Shown: positions 1-7,338 of the stretch, piece by piece
Position numbering within the stretch: the stretch's first letter is position 1
Layout: the number at the start of each line of letters is the position of its first letter
Notes under the pieces: generated by a model
Seen by the model: only the letters and a program-made list of their open reading frames with translations
Told to the model about the DNA's origin: nothing
Database searches by the model: none
Made by a program: the position numbers and the translations under genes
Assembly (NCBI RefSeq): GCF_013131805.1
Contig: NZ_JABJRC010000010.1
Coordinates: 124,001 to 188,000, forward strand
DNA: 64,000 bases
Direction of reading: 5' to 3'
DNA from: Kribbella sandramycini
GTDB taxonomy: Bacteria > Actinomycetota > Actinomycetes > Propionibacteriales > Kribbellaceae

Positions 1-866
1 GCCTCCGAGTTGGTCACTCGGTTGAGGACGACGCCGGCCAGCGGCATGTTCTCCGCGCGCAGTCGCTCGGTGAAGTACGACGCCTCCCGCAGCGCGTCGT
101 TCTGCGGGGCGGCAACCACGAGGAAGGCCGTGTGCGGCTCGCGCAGCAGCGCGACCGTCTTCTCGGCCCGCTGCCGGAACCCGCCGAAGAGCGTGTCGAA
201 CGCCGCGACGAACGTCTGCACATCGGTCAGCACCTGAGCGCCCAGGACCTTGTTCAGCACCGACATCGCCATGTTCACCGCGGTCGACATCAGCCGGAAC
301 GGCCCCTTCGCCGGCGCCAGCAGCAGCCGCAGGAACCGCCCTTCCAGGAGCGAGGCCAATCGCTCCGGCGCATCCAGGAAGTCCAGCGCGGAGCGCGACG
401 GCGGCGTGTCCACCACGATCAGATCCCAGTCGCCCGAAGCCTCGGCCTGCTTGTGCAGTTGCCCGAGCTTCTCCATCGCCATGTACTCCTGCGTCCCCGC
501 GAACGACGACGACAGCGCCACGTAGAACGGATTCGCCAGGATCTGCTCCGCCTTCTCCGGCGTCGCATGCGCGAGCACGACCTCGTCGAAGGTCCGCTTC
601 ATATCCAGCATCATCGCGTCCAGCCGCCCGTCGCCCCCCACCCCCGCGACCGCCCGCGGCGTGTTGTCCAGCTCCGTCAACCCCAGCGACTGCGCCAACC
701 GCCGAGCCGGATCGATCGTCAGCACCACGACCTTCCGCCCCCGCTCAGCAGCCCGCAACCCCAACGCCGCCGCCGTCGTAGTCTTCCCCACCCCACCCGA
801 CCCACAAGTAACCACAATCCGAGTCCCCGGATCATCAATCAACGCATCCAGATCGAGCTCACTCAC
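1..866 (-). CDS. ArsA/GET3-family ATPase, second of a pair (3' end outside window)
   Basis: Cytoplasmic P-loop ATPase of the ArsA/anion-transporting ATPase family. The frame runs from a GTG at 866 off the left edge, giving 288 codons. Near the N-terminus it has the deviant Walker A motif GSGGVGKTTTAAALGL (about residues 23-38), then VVLTIDPARRLAQSLGL and the switch-like DLIVVDTPPSRSALDFL. The GTG start overlaps the stop of the preceding 116-aa frame (GTGA), so translation is probably coupled. In M. tuberculosis the equivalent adjacent pair is Rv3679/Rv3680; a role in arsenite export is not implied because no arsB-like partner is present. The family call is solid; the physiological substrate is unknown. 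Confidence 0.9.
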   Translation of the reverse strand, partial: MSELDLDALIDDPGTRIVVTCGSGGVGKTTTAAALGLRAAERGRKVVVLTIDPARRLAQSLGLTELDNTPRAVAGVGGDGRLDAMMLDMKRTFDEVVLAHATPEKAEQILANPFYVALSSSFAGTQEYMAMEKLGQLHKQAEASGDWDLIVVDTPPSRSALDFLDAPERLASLLEGRFLRLLLAPAKGPFRLMSTAVNMAMSVLNKVLGAQVLTDVQTFVAAFDTLFGGFRQRAEKTVALLREPHTAFLVVAAPQNDALREASYFTERLRAENMPLAGVVLNRVTNSE

Positions 867-1213
867 CGCGCCACCCCCTCACCCAAGCCGCCCGCAAGCG
901 AGCCCGCCACACCCACGCGCCCCGCGCCAGCTCGGCCGACGCCTGAGCCCACGCGCCCCGCGCCAGCTCGGCCGACGCCCGAGCCCACGCGCCCCGCGCC
1001 AGCTCGGCCGACGCCCGAGCCCGCTCGTCTCGTGCTTGCTCGGCTGGCGTCTGCGTCCGCTTGCGCTGCGCCCGCTCGGCCGGCGCCTGCGCCCGCTCGG
1101 CCCACGCTCAGCTCCGCTTCGCTGCGTGCTCCGCCGCACTTCTCGGCGGCCCCGGCGAACCCGGCCCGGGGGAAGGTTGCGGCCGCTCTCCGGCGAACCC
1201 GCGTCGTGCTCAT
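863..1213 (-). CDS. Repeat-encoded Gly/Ala/Arg-rich 116-aa frame coupled between the two ArsA genes
   Basis: I do not recognise this protein. The ATG at 1213 overlaps the stop of the upstream ArsA gene (ATGA) and its TGA overlaps the GTG start of the next one (GTGA), so it fills the gap exactly with 4-nt overlaps on both sides. The second half is a 12-residue repeat (VGRAGAGRVGSG, about three near-perfect copies plus degenerate ones) encoded by a 36-bp DNA tandem repeat that keeps the frame. No signal peptide or membrane segment is visible. It may be a real basic low-complexity protein. Alternatively, a repeat expansion may have been inserted into what is a direct overlap of the ArsA genes elsewhere, kept open to preserve translational coupling. 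Confidence 0.45.
   Translation of the reverse strand: MSTTRVRRRAAATFPRAGFAGAAEKCGGARSEAELSVGRAGAGAGRAGAAQADADASRASTRRAGSGVGRAGAGRVGSGVGRAGAGRVGSGVGRAGAGRVGVAGSLAGGLGEGVAR
915..1094. repeat. 36-bp tandem repeat, about five units
   Basis: Units begin at 915, 951, 987, 1023 and 1059, each 36 bp. The first three are almost identical (acgcgccccgcgccagctcg...), units 2 and 3 differing from unit 1 at a single position. Units 4 and 5 are diverged but keep length and phase. Because 36 is divisible by three the minus-strand frame through the array stays open. There are no spacers, so this is not a CRISPR array. Confidence 0.9.
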
Positions 1214-2160
1214 CCGGTGAACTCCTCGGCGAGGTCCAGCAGGGCGCCGTGGTCGATTCCCCCGGGCTGGAGGGCGAGTTCGGTGACTTGTTTGCCTAGG
1301 GCATCTATGCGGTCGCGGTTCTCGCGTTCGAGGCCGACGCGGACGGCGTGGTCGCGGGCTTCGGCGGCGAGGGTGGCGACCATCTCCTTGCTGTAGGAGA
1401 CGCCGGCCGCGCGGAGGCCCTTGGCGAGTTCGGCGGCGGGGAGTTTCTCCTTCACCGCAAGGGCGATCGCGTCGTCGTCGAGCGGGCTGTGCCGGACCAT
1501 GTTGACGACGATCGAGCCGATCCGCAGATCGAGGGCTTCGAGTTGTTCGACGGCGTCCAGGGTCTCCTGGACCGGCATCTCCTCGAGCAGCGTGACGAGA
1601 TGGATGCGGGTGACGTCCGAGCGCAGCATGCCCATGATCGCGTCCGCCTGGTTACGGACCGGGCCGACCTTGGCCAGATCCGCGACCTCGTGGTTCACGT
1701 TCAGGAACGGGCCGATCCGCCCGGTCGGCGGCGCGTCCACGACGACGGCGTCGTACGCGAGTTTGCCGTGCGCCTTGCGCCGGGTCGCCTCGTAGACCTT
1801 GCCGGTCAGCAGGACGTCGCGCAGCCCGGGCGCGATCGTGGTGACGAAGTCGATCGCGCCGACCTTGTCGAGCGCCTTCCCGGCGCGGCCGAGGTGGTAG
1901 TACATGTCGAGGTACTCCAGCAGCGCGGCCTCGGCGTCCACCGCCAGCGCGAACACCTCGCCGCCGCCGGCCCCGGTCGCGATCTTGCGCTCGACGTACG
2001 GCAGCGGCGGTGAGTCGAAGAGCTGGGCGATCCCCTGCCGCCCCTCGACCTCGACCAGCAGCACCCGCTTGCCCGGCCCGGCCAGCGCGAGCGCCATGGC
2101 CGCGGCAACGGTCGTCTTCCCGGTGCCTCCTTTGCCGGTGACCACGTGGAGTCGCGCCAT
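1210..2160 (-). CDS. ArsA/GET3-family ATPase, first of a pair
   Basis: A 316-aa P-loop ATPase starting MARLHVVTGKGGTGKTT, with the deviant Walker A GKGGTGKTT at residues 9-17, AYDAVVVDAPPTGRIG (switch II-like) in the middle and a helical C-terminal half. The ATG at 2160 is chosen because a TACCCT -10 hexamer (2172-2167) lies 6 nt upstream, which fits leaderless transcription; the open frame extends ten codons further but without a ribosome site. It is divergent from the DUF4177/RidA genes and probably co-transcribed with the following 116-aa frame and second ATPase (ATGA overlap). It corresponds by position to one of Rv3679/Rv3680. Substrate unknown. Confidence 0.92.
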   Translation of the reverse strand: MARLHVVTGKGGTGKTTVAAAMALALAGPGKRVLLVEVEGRQGIAQLFDSPPLPYVERKIATGAGGGEVFALAVDAEAALLEYLDMYYHLGRAGKALDKVGAIDFVTTIAPGLRDVLLTGKVYEATRRKAHGKLAYDAVVVDAPPTGRIGPFLNVNHEVADLAKVGPVRNQADAIMGMLRSDVTRIHLVTLLEEMPVQETLDAVEQLEALDLRIGSIVVNMVRHSPLDDDAIALAVKEKLPAAELAKGLRAAGVSYSKEMVATLAAEARDHAVRVGLERENRDRIDALGKQVTELALQPGGIDHGALLDLAEEFTG

Positions 2161-2219
2161 AGGACCAGGGTAGGACGTGGCCCACACCACAGCCCGTTTG
2201 CCTTCGTTAGAGTCCCCCC
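2161..2219. promoter_or_regulatory. Divergent leaderless promoter pair (ArsA / DUF4177)
   Basis: This 59-bp intergenic stretch holds two outward -10 hexamers. TACCCT on the minus strand (2172-2167) is 6 nt before the ATG at 2160, and TAGAGT on the plus strand (2208-2213) is 6 nt before the ATG at 2220. The spacing means both transcripts would begin at or next to the start codon. No Shine-Dalgarno sequence is present on either side. Confidence 0.55.
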
Positions 2220-2381
2220 ATGAAGAAGTTCGAGTACTTCACCGCGCCGCTGCTGGTCCACTCGACCAAGGAGATCCTGGACAACTTCGGCCAGGACGGC
2301 TGGGAGCTGGTCCAGGTCGTCCCGGGCATGAACCCGGAGAACCTGGTCGCCTACTTCAAGCGGGAGATCGAGAGCAAATGA
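2220..2381 (+). CDS. DUF4177-like small protein, 53 aa
   Basis: A 53-residue protein beginning MKKFEYFTAPLLVHSTKEIL and containing the GWELVQVVPG core typical of the DUF4177 family (small alpha/beta proteins of unknown role). Position and size match M. tuberculosis Rv3678A, which likewise sits beside the RidA gene. The start is placed by a -10 hexamer 6 nt upstream (leaderless). Its stop overlaps the RidA start (ATGA), so the two are translationally coupled. Function unknown. Confidence 0.85.
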   Translation: MKKFEYFTAPLLVHSTKEILDNFGQDGWELVQVVPGMNPENLVAYFKREIESK

Positions 2382-2836
2382 GCCACCCCGAGGAGAAGCT
2401 GGCCGAGCTCGGCCTGAAACTGCCCGAGGTCGCCAAGCCGGTCGCCGCCTACGTCCCCGCCGTCCGCACCGGCAACCTGGTCTACACCTCGGGCCAGCTG
2501 CCGCTGCGCGAGGGCACGCTGATTGCCACCGGCAAGGTCGGGGACGCCGTCACCGCCGAGGTCGCCAGCGAGTGCGCGCAGCAGTGCGCGCTGAACGCCC
2601 TGGCCGCGATCAAGGCCGAGATCGGCGACCTGGCGAAGATCAAGCGGATCGTCAAGGCCGTCGCGTTCATCGCGTCGACGCCCGAGTTCACCGGTCAGCC
2701 GCAGGTCGCGAACGGCGCCTCCGAGCTGTTCGGCCAGGTCTTCGGCGACCTCGGTCAGCACGCCCGCAGCGCGGTCGGCGTCCCGGTCCTCCCCCTCGAC
2801 GCCCCCGTCGAGGTAGAACTCATCGTCGAAGTCTGA
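2378..2836 (+). CDS. RidA family (YjgF/YER057c/UK114) protein
   Basis: 152 aa. RidA-type proteins hydrolyse reactive enamine/imine intermediates in the cytoplasm. Visible family features are AVRTGNLVYTSGQLP near residue 30, the ECAQQCALNALAAIK helix, and the C-terminal HARSAVGVPVLPLDAPVEVE strand with the conserved Arg. It belongs to the longer, actinobacterial RidA subgroup next to an MBL hydrolase (Rv3678c-like), so substrate specificity may differ from E. coli RidA. It overlaps the DUF4177 gene by 4 nt. A hairpin repeat begins 16 nt after the stop. Confidence 0.92.
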   Translation: MSHPEEKLAELGLKLPEVAKPVAAYVPAVRTGNLVYTSGQLPLREGTLIATGKVGDAVTAEVASECAQQCALNALAAIKAEIGDLAKIKRIVKAVAFIASTPEFTGQPQVANGASELFGQVFGDLGQHARSAVGVPVLPLDAPVEVELIVEV

Positions 2837-2851
2837 CCCCCACCTCTCCGC

Positions 2852-2938
2852 ATTTGGCTGGTTGACCAGCCGATTCATTGGTCTTCCACCCGTATCCACG
2901 GTGCAGAACCCACGATTTCGGTGGTGGACCAGCCAAAT
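2852..2938. repeat. Hairpin repeat family 1, copy 1
   Basis: 87 bp between the RidA and NUDIX genes. Outer arms ATTTGGCTGGT (2852-2862) and ACCAGCCAAAT (2928-2938) are perfect inverted repeats. Inside are the palindrome GGCTGGTTGACCAGCC and a GGTGCAGAACCC segment shared with the copies at 4550 and 5650. It ends only 6 nt before the ribosome site of the next gene, so it could act as terminator, RNA processing site or protein-binding site. Low-copy REP-like element by appearance. Confidence 0.75.
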
Positions 2939-2956
2939 GGGGTCGGAAGGAGCCGC

Positions 2957-3787
2957 ATGGTGCGCGACCTGAGGTCGGAGCCGCTCACCGGCCGGATGGC
3001 CGAGGCGGCGCTCGCGCACGTCCGGGAGTCCCGGACGCCGGCCGAGCCGCGCCCGGCCGCGACCGTGATCCTGCTCCGCGACACCGCCGCCGGGCCCGAG
3101 GTGTACCTGCTACGCCGGCAGCGGTCGATGGCGTTCGCGGCCGGGATGACGGTCTTCCCGGGCGGCCGGGTCGACCCGACCGACGCGACCGTCGCCGACT
3201 CGTGGTCCGGTCCGGCGCCGGAGCAGTTCGCGGCCCGGCTGGGGTGTGATGCGGCGACCGCCTCGGCGTACGTCGCGGCCGCCGTCCGGGAGACCTTCGA
3301 GGAGTCCGGCGTCCTGCTGGCCGGGCCGTCCGCCGAGACCGTCGTCGGGGACACCAGCGGAGACGACTGGGAGGCCGATCGAGTCGCGCTGGAGTCGCGG
3401 GAGCTCGGGTTCGCCGACTTCCTGCACCGGCGCGGGCTGGTCCTGCGGGCCGACCTGCTCGGCGCCTGGGCGCACTGGATCACCCCTGAGTTCGAGCCGA
3501 AGCGGTACGACACCGCATTCTTCGTCGCGGCGCTGCCGACCGGCCAGATCACCCGTGACGTGACCAGCGAGTCCGACCAGGTCGCCTGGCTGCGCCCGGC
3601 CGATGCGGTCGCCGCCGCCGACGCGGGCGAGGTCCTGATGCTCCCGCCGACCTACCTGAGCTGCGCCGACCTGACGCCGTACGCCGATGTTGCGGGCGCC
3701 CTGGCCGCGGCGTCCGACCGGGAAATCCCACTGATCATGCCGACGCTGCGGATCGAGAACGACCTGGCCTACCTGGAGACGACATGA
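2957..3787 (+). CDS. NUDIX hydrolase, NUDT19-like
   Basis: 276 aa. The Nudix signature is split: FPGGRVDPTD near residue 65 and AVRETFEESGVLLAG near residue 110, separated by a roughly 40-residue insertion. That insertion is characteristic of the NUDT19 branch (coenzyme A/acyl-CoA diphosphatases). The RETFEESG segment retains the metal-binding glutamates. The ATG at 2957 is chosen for the strong upstream GGAAGGAG (2945-2952). The stop overlaps the start of the MBL-fold gene by 4 nt, so the two are coupled, as in many actinobacteria. The exact substrate is not predictable from sequence alone. Confidence 0.88.
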   Translation: MVRDLRSEPLTGRMAEAALAHVRESRTPAEPRPAATVILLRDTAAGPEVYLLRRQRSMAFAAGMTVFPGGRVDPTDATVADSWSGPAPEQFAARLGCDAATASAYVAAAVRETFEESGVLLAGPSAETVVGDTSGDDWEADRVALESRELGFADFLHRRGLVLRADLLGAWAHWITPEFEPKRYDTAFFVAALPTGQITRDVTSESDQVAWLRPADAVAAADAGEVLMLPPTYLSCADLTPYADVAGALAAASDREIPLIMPTLRIENDLAYLETT

Positions 3788-4563
3788 CCGGCGCCGAACG
3801 AGTCACCGACTACGCGACCCGGCTGCTCGCCGCCAACCCCGGGCTGATGACGCTCGACGGCACCAACACCTGGATCCTGCGGGCGCCCGGCGCCGAGCGC
3901 TCGATCGTGGTCGATCCCGGTCCGCTGCTCGAAGACCACCTCCGAGCCGTCCTGGACGCCGCGGGCCCGGTCGCCGTCGTCCTGCTGACCCACCAGCACC
4001 CGGATCACACCGAGGGCGCCGCCTGGTTCGCCAACCTGGCCAACTGCCCGGTTCGCTCGGTCGACCCGGCCTTCCGGATCCCGACCGATCACGCCCACGG
4101 GCTCGCCGAGGGCGACGTAATCACCGTCGACGGCCTCCGCGTCGAGGTCCTCCCGACACCTGGCCACACGCTCGACTCGGTCTGTTTCTGGCTCCCGCAG
4201 GACGGCTCGCTGCTGACCGGCGACACCGTCCTCGGCCGTGGTACGTCGGTCGTCGCTCACCCGGACGGCGCGCTCCGGCCGTACCTGGAGTCGCTGGAGA
4301 AGCTCCTCAGCTTCGCCAACTCGGCCGCGGGCCTGGAGCGGCTACTGCCCGGCCACGGCCCGGTCGTCGACGACCCGGGCAAAGTCCTCAGCTACTACCT
4401 GACGCACCGCAAGGAGCGGCTGGAGCAGGTCCGGCAGGCGGTCGCCGCCGGTCACACCACTCCGGAGGCCGTCGTCGAGCATGTGTACGCCGACGTCGAC
4501 AAAAGCCTCTGGCCCGCCGCCGAACGCTCGGTGCGGGCTCAGCTCGACTATTTGGCTGGTTGA
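3784..4563 (+). CDS. MBL-fold metallo-hydrolase, LACTB2-like
   Basis: 259 aa, cytoplasmic. The metal ligands are all visible: THQHPDHTEG (HxHxDH, about residues 70-76), PGHTLDS, LLTGDTVLG and LLPGHGP. The C-terminal region (SYYLTHRKERLEQVRQA) is the winged-helix-like tail of the LACTB2/beta-lactamase-like 2 group. It corresponds to Rv3677c in the M. tuberculosis block. LACTB2 relatives have been linked to RNA cleavage or thioester hydrolysis; I cannot choose between them. Its final codons and stop (TTG GCT GGT TGA) lie inside a hairpin repeat, so the last residues appear to be contributed by the element. Confidence 0.9.
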   Translation: MTGAERVTDYATRLLAANPGLMTLDGTNTWILRAPGAERSIVVDPGPLLEDHLRAVLDAAGPVAVVLLTHQHPDHTEGAAWFANLANCPVRSVDPAFRIPTDHAHGLAEGDVITVDGLRVEVLPTPGHTLDSVCFWLPQDGSLLTGDTVLGRGTSVVAHPDGALRPYLESLEKLLSFANSAAGLERLLPGHGPVVDDPGKVLSYYLTHRKERLEQVRQAVAAGHTTPEAVVEHVYADVDKSLWPAAERSVRAQLDYLAG

Positions 4564-4637
4564 CCAGCGAGATCAGGGGTTCTCCACCAAACCTCCGGAT
4601 GCAGCACCCCCGAGTTGGTGGGGTGACCAGGCAAAAT
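4550..4637. repeat. Hairpin repeat family 1, copy 2 (overlaps a gene end)
   Basis: 88 bp with outer arms ATTTGGCTGGT (4550-4560) and ACCAGGCAAAAT (4626-4637), an internal TGGTTGACCA palindrome and a GGGGTTCTCCACC / GCAGCACCCC pair. The first 14 bp code for the C-terminus and stop of the upstream MBL-fold protein. Compared with the copy at 2852 the length is almost identical and the inner sequence moderately diverged. Confidence 0.75.
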
Positions 4638-4701
4638 GGAGTTATCCACAGGCTGCGGTAGCCGGGTGTCGGGATGGCGAGACTTCGGTGATTCTGGGCA
4701 T

Positions 4702-5658
4702 ATGAACCCGGTACTCGCGGTTGTCGCAGGGCAACAAGGTGGTGTTTTCAGCCGTCGTCAGGCCCTTGAAGCCGGGTACACGCCTGAGCAAGTTCAGGAG
4801 CGATTGAAGGCTGGGCGGTGGCATCGGGTACGGCACGGCCAGTACGCCGAGCGCGTCGACCTCAGCGAGTTGACTCCGTGGGAGCGCGAGCTCTGGCTTC
4901 ATCGGCAACTTGTGCACGCCGCGATGAACTCGATGAAACCGGGGACATCGGTGGTGAGCCACCACTCCGCGCTCATCCTGCACGGCATCCCGGTTTGGGA
5001 AGTCGACCTGTCCGAAGTACAGCTGACCAGGACGAGCGGATGGCGGAGTGGGAGATCGGCTGGGGTCATGCATCACCGAGGTCCACTCGGCGCACCCGAC
5101 ATCGGTAGCAGGCACGGCCTGGCCGTCACCGTCATCGGCCGTGCCCTGGTCGAGAGCGCCGCGGCCGCATCGTTCGAGGCAGCCGTTGTCAGCGCGGACG
5201 CCGTCTTGCGGAGTGGAGAACTGACGGACGACGAACTCCGCAGGGTGCTCGTGCCGACCGAATTCTGGGCCGGCGGGCCGACGATCCGAGCCGCGCTCGC
5301 CTTCGCCGACCCATTGGCCGAATCGGTCGGTGAATCGCGACTCAGAGTTCTGATGCACGACCAGCGCTTGCCAGCGCCTGTTCTGCAGGCGGGATTCAAG
5401 GACGCCGCCGGGTTCGTCGGCCGGGTCGACTTCTACTTTCCCGACCACAGCACCGTGGTCGAGTTCGACGGTCTGCTGAAGTACGCGACCGGTTCCAGCG
5501 ACGTCCTCATTCGTGAGAAGACACGCGAGGACCGGTTACGTGCGCTCGGGCTCGAGGTCGTCCGGCTCACCTGGCTGGATCTGGCGCAGCCGGCGCGGAC
5601 AGCCGCGGCCATTCGCCGAGCCTTCGACCGATCTCGCCGTACTCACGTACCAGCCTGA
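4702..5658 (+). CDS. AbiEi-like N-terminus plus DUF559/Vsr-like endonuclease domain protein
   Basis: 318 aa. The N-terminus (AGQQGGVFSRRQALEAGYTPEQVQERL) resembles the winged-helix region of AbiEi-type antitoxin-like proteins. The C-terminal about 100 residues (GRVDFYFPDHSTVVEFDGLLKY...EDRLRALGLEVVRLTW) fit the DUF559/very-short-patch-repair-like PD-(D/E)XK fold, with D, E and a downstream K/R. Such proteins are abundant in actinobacteria, with no established function; nuclease activity is an inference. The ATG at 4702 lacks a ribosome site but has GATTCT 6 nt upstream. The gene sits between two hairpin repeats and is absent from the M. tuberculosis version of this block, so it looks like an insertion. 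Confidence 0.75.
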   Translation: MNPVLAVVAGQQGGVFSRRQALEAGYTPEQVQERLKAGRWHRVRHGQYAERVDLSELTPWERELWLHRQLVHAAMNSMKPGTSVVSHHSALILHGIPVWEVDLSEVQLTRTSGWRSGRSAGVMHHRGPLGAPDIGSRHGLAVTVIGRALVESAAAASFEAAVVSADAVLRSGELTDDELRRVLVPTEFWAGGPTIRAALAFADPLAESVGESRLRVLMHDQRLPAPVLQAGFKDAAGFVGRVDFYFPDHSTVVEFDGLLKYATGSSDVLIREKTREDRLRALGLEVVRLTWLDLAQPARTAAAIRRAFDRSRRTHVPA

Positions 5659-5731
5659 CCAGGCAATTCGGGGGTTCTGCACCCTTAACCGTGGTGCAGA
5701 ACCCCTAACTTCGCTGGTCAACCAGCGAAAT
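5650..5731. repeat. Hairpin repeat family 1, copy 3
   Basis: 82 bp between the convergent DUF559 and crp genes. It contains the perfect stem GGGGTTCTGCACC (5671-5683) / GGTGCAGAACCCC (5693-5705) with a 9-nt loop, followed by the palindrome TTCGCTGGTCAACCAGCGAA. Its left end covers the stop codon of the DUF559 gene. Here it could serve as a two-way terminator. Confidence 0.75.
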
Positions 5732-5734
5732 GAG

Positions 5735-6412
5735 TTAGCGGGCTCGGCGCTGGAGGCGGTCGACGTCCAGGAGGACGACGGAGCGGGGTTCGAGGCGGAC
5801 CCAGCCACGGGAGGCGAAGTCGGCCAGGGCCTTGTTGACCGTCTCGCGGGAGGCGCCGACCAACTGGGCCAGCTCCTCCTGGGTGAGGTCGTGGTGGACG
5901 TGGACGCCGTCGTCGGCCGTGCGGCCGAAGCGGCTGGCCAGATCCAGCAGGGCCTTGGCGACGCGGCCGGGCACGTCGGAGAAGACGAGGTCGGCGACGA
6001 CGTCCGAGACCTTGCGCAGGCGGGAGGCCAGTTGCAGGAGGAGGCCGCGGGCCACCTCGGGACGACCGGCCAGCCAGCGGAGCAGCTCGTCGTGGGTCAG
6101 CGACATCATCGAGGCGTCGGTGACGGCGGTGACCGTGGAGGAGCGCGGTCCCGGGTCGAACAGCGACAGCTCGCCGAACATCTGGCCGGGCCCGAGGACG
6201 GCGAGCAGGTTCTCCCGGCCGTCGGCGGAGGTGCGGCCGAGCTTGACCTTGCCCTCGACGACGATGAACAGCCGGTCCCCGGAGTCGCCCTCGTGGAAGA
6301 GCACCTGGCCACGGCGCAGCCGGCTCTCGGTCATCGACGCGGCCAGCGCGTCGGCTGCCTCGTCGTCGAGCTGACTGAACAGCGGCGCCTGTTTGAGCAC
6401 TGCGGCATCCAC
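5735..6412 (-). CDS. crp: Crp/Fnr-family transcriptional regulator (GlxR/Crp orthologue)
   Basis: 225 aa. N-terminal cyclic-nucleotide-binding domain (about residues 10-125) with the phosphate-binding cassette MFGELSLFDPGPRSSTV, then a dimerisation helix and a C-terminal helix-turn-helix (DLTQEELAQLVGASRETVNK, about residues 175-200). A GTG start at 6412 is chosen because TAGGAGG lies 7 nt upstream and the protein then begins VDAAVLKQAPLFSQLDDEAA, as usual for GlxR/Crp of actinobacteria; the longer open frame has no ribosome site. Divergent from nth, as Rv3676 is in M. tuberculosis. Likely a cAMP-responsive global regulator. Confidence 0.92.
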   Translation of the reverse strand: MDAAVLKQAPLFSQLDDEAADALAASMTESRLRRGQVLFHEGDSGDRLFIVVEGKVKLGRTSADGRENLLAVLGPGQMFGELSLFDPGPRSSTVTAVTDASMMSLTHDELLRWLAGRPEVARGLLLQLASRLRKVSDVVADLVFSDVPGRVAKALLDLASRFGRTADDGVHVHHDLTQEELAQLVGASRETVNKALADFASRGWVRLEPRSVVLLDVDRLQRRAR

Positions 6413-6533
6413 TTTGGGGCCTCCTAGGACCTTCGACCACGTCTTCGGCCGGGGGATCGCCCCGCCCGGCGAGGTGAGCGTATCCACCCGCTCGCCCCAA
6501 AACCGTAGCCCCTCCAGTGTCGGCCCCGCCACG

Positions 6534-6539
6534 TAGGCT
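6534..6539 (+). promoter_or_regulatory. -10 hexamer of nth (leaderless)
   Basis: TAGGCT ends 7 nt before the nth ATG at 6547, which lacks a Shine-Dalgarno sequence. The transcript would start at the A of the start codon. Confidence 0.5.
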
Positions 6540-6546
6540 GGCCTGC

Positions 6547-7338
6547 ATGCCATCGCAGCGTGTCGCGGAACCGGTCGTGCAGCCCCTTCCCGGGGCCCTG
6601 CCGACGGTGACGCTGAAGCTCCCCCGCAAGGCCCCGGTGTTCGCCGGCGAGACCTCCAGTCAGCTCGTCCGGCGGGCCCGGAAGATGCACAAAGTGCTCA
6701 CCGAGACGTATCCGGACGCTCACTGCGAGCTCGATTTCACGACGCCGCTGGAGCTGCTGGTCGCGACGATCCTGTCCGCCCAGACCACCGACGTGACCGT
6801 GAACAAGGTGACCCCGACGCTGTTCGCGAAGTACCCGACGGCGCAGTCGATGGCCGAGGCGGACCGCGAGGAGATGGAGGCGATCCTCAAACCGACCGGC
6901 TTCTTCCGGGCCAAGACCAACAGCGTGATCAAACTCGGTCAGGCGCTCGTCGACGAGTACGACGGCGTCGTCCCCGGCAAGCTCGAGGAGCTCGTCAAAC
7001 TCCCCGGCACCGGCCGCAAGACCGCGAACGTCGTCCTCGGCAACGCCTTCGGCGTCCCCGGGATCACCGTCGACACCCACTTCGGCCGCCTCGTCCGCCG
7101 CTTCGGCTGGACCACCGAAGAAGACCCGGTCAAGGTCGAGCACCTGATCGGCGCCCTCTTCCCCAAGAAGGACTGGACGATGCTCTCGCACCGCCTGATC
7201 TTCCACGGCCGCCGCCGCTGCCACGCCAAGAAACCCGCCTGCGGCGCCTGCCCCATCGCCCAGTACTGCCCCTCCTACGGCACCGGCCCCACCGACTACG
7301 CCCCCGCCGCCAAACTCGTCAAGGTCCCCACCCCGTGA
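6547..7338 (+). CDS. nth: Endonuclease III (DNA glycosylase/AP lyase)
   Basis: 263 aa base-excision-repair enzyme that removes oxidised pyrimidines. Seen: the helix-hairpin-helix LPGTGRKTANVVL with the catalytic Lys, the catalytic Asp in VDTHFGRLVRR, and the [4Fe-4S] cysteines with C-x6-C-x2-C-x5-C spacing in CHAKKPACGACPIAQYC near the C-terminus. An N-terminal extension of about 40 residues relative to E. coli Nth is usual for actinobacteria. The GTG of the following thioredoxin-like gene overlaps its stop (GTGA), starting a coupled run nth-tlpA-nudL-marP. Confidence 0.96.
   Translation: MPSQRVAEPVVQPLPGALPTVTLKLPRKAPVFAGETSSQLVRRARKMHKVLTETYPDAHCELDFTTPLELLVATILSAQTTDVTVNKVTPTLFAKYPTAQSMAEADREEMEAILKPTGFFRAKTNSVIKLGQALVDEYDGVVPGKLEELVKLPGTGRKTANVVLGNAFGVPGITVDTHFGRLVRRFGWTTEEDPVKVEHLIGALFPKKDWTMLSHRLIFHGRRRCHAKKPACGACPIAQYCPSYGTGPTDYAPAAKLVKVPTP

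Noticed and set aside
915..1094. Possible CRISPR array (36-bp period)
   Set aside because: Units are directly abutting with no unique spacers, and there is no cas gene in the window.
132..1220. Long plus-strand frame with PTPEP/PAPAR repeats
   Set aside because: It is antisense to the ArsA gene and to the 36-bp array; the minus strand has the Walker motif and coupled start/stop signals. The Pro-rich repeat is only the complement of the tandem array.
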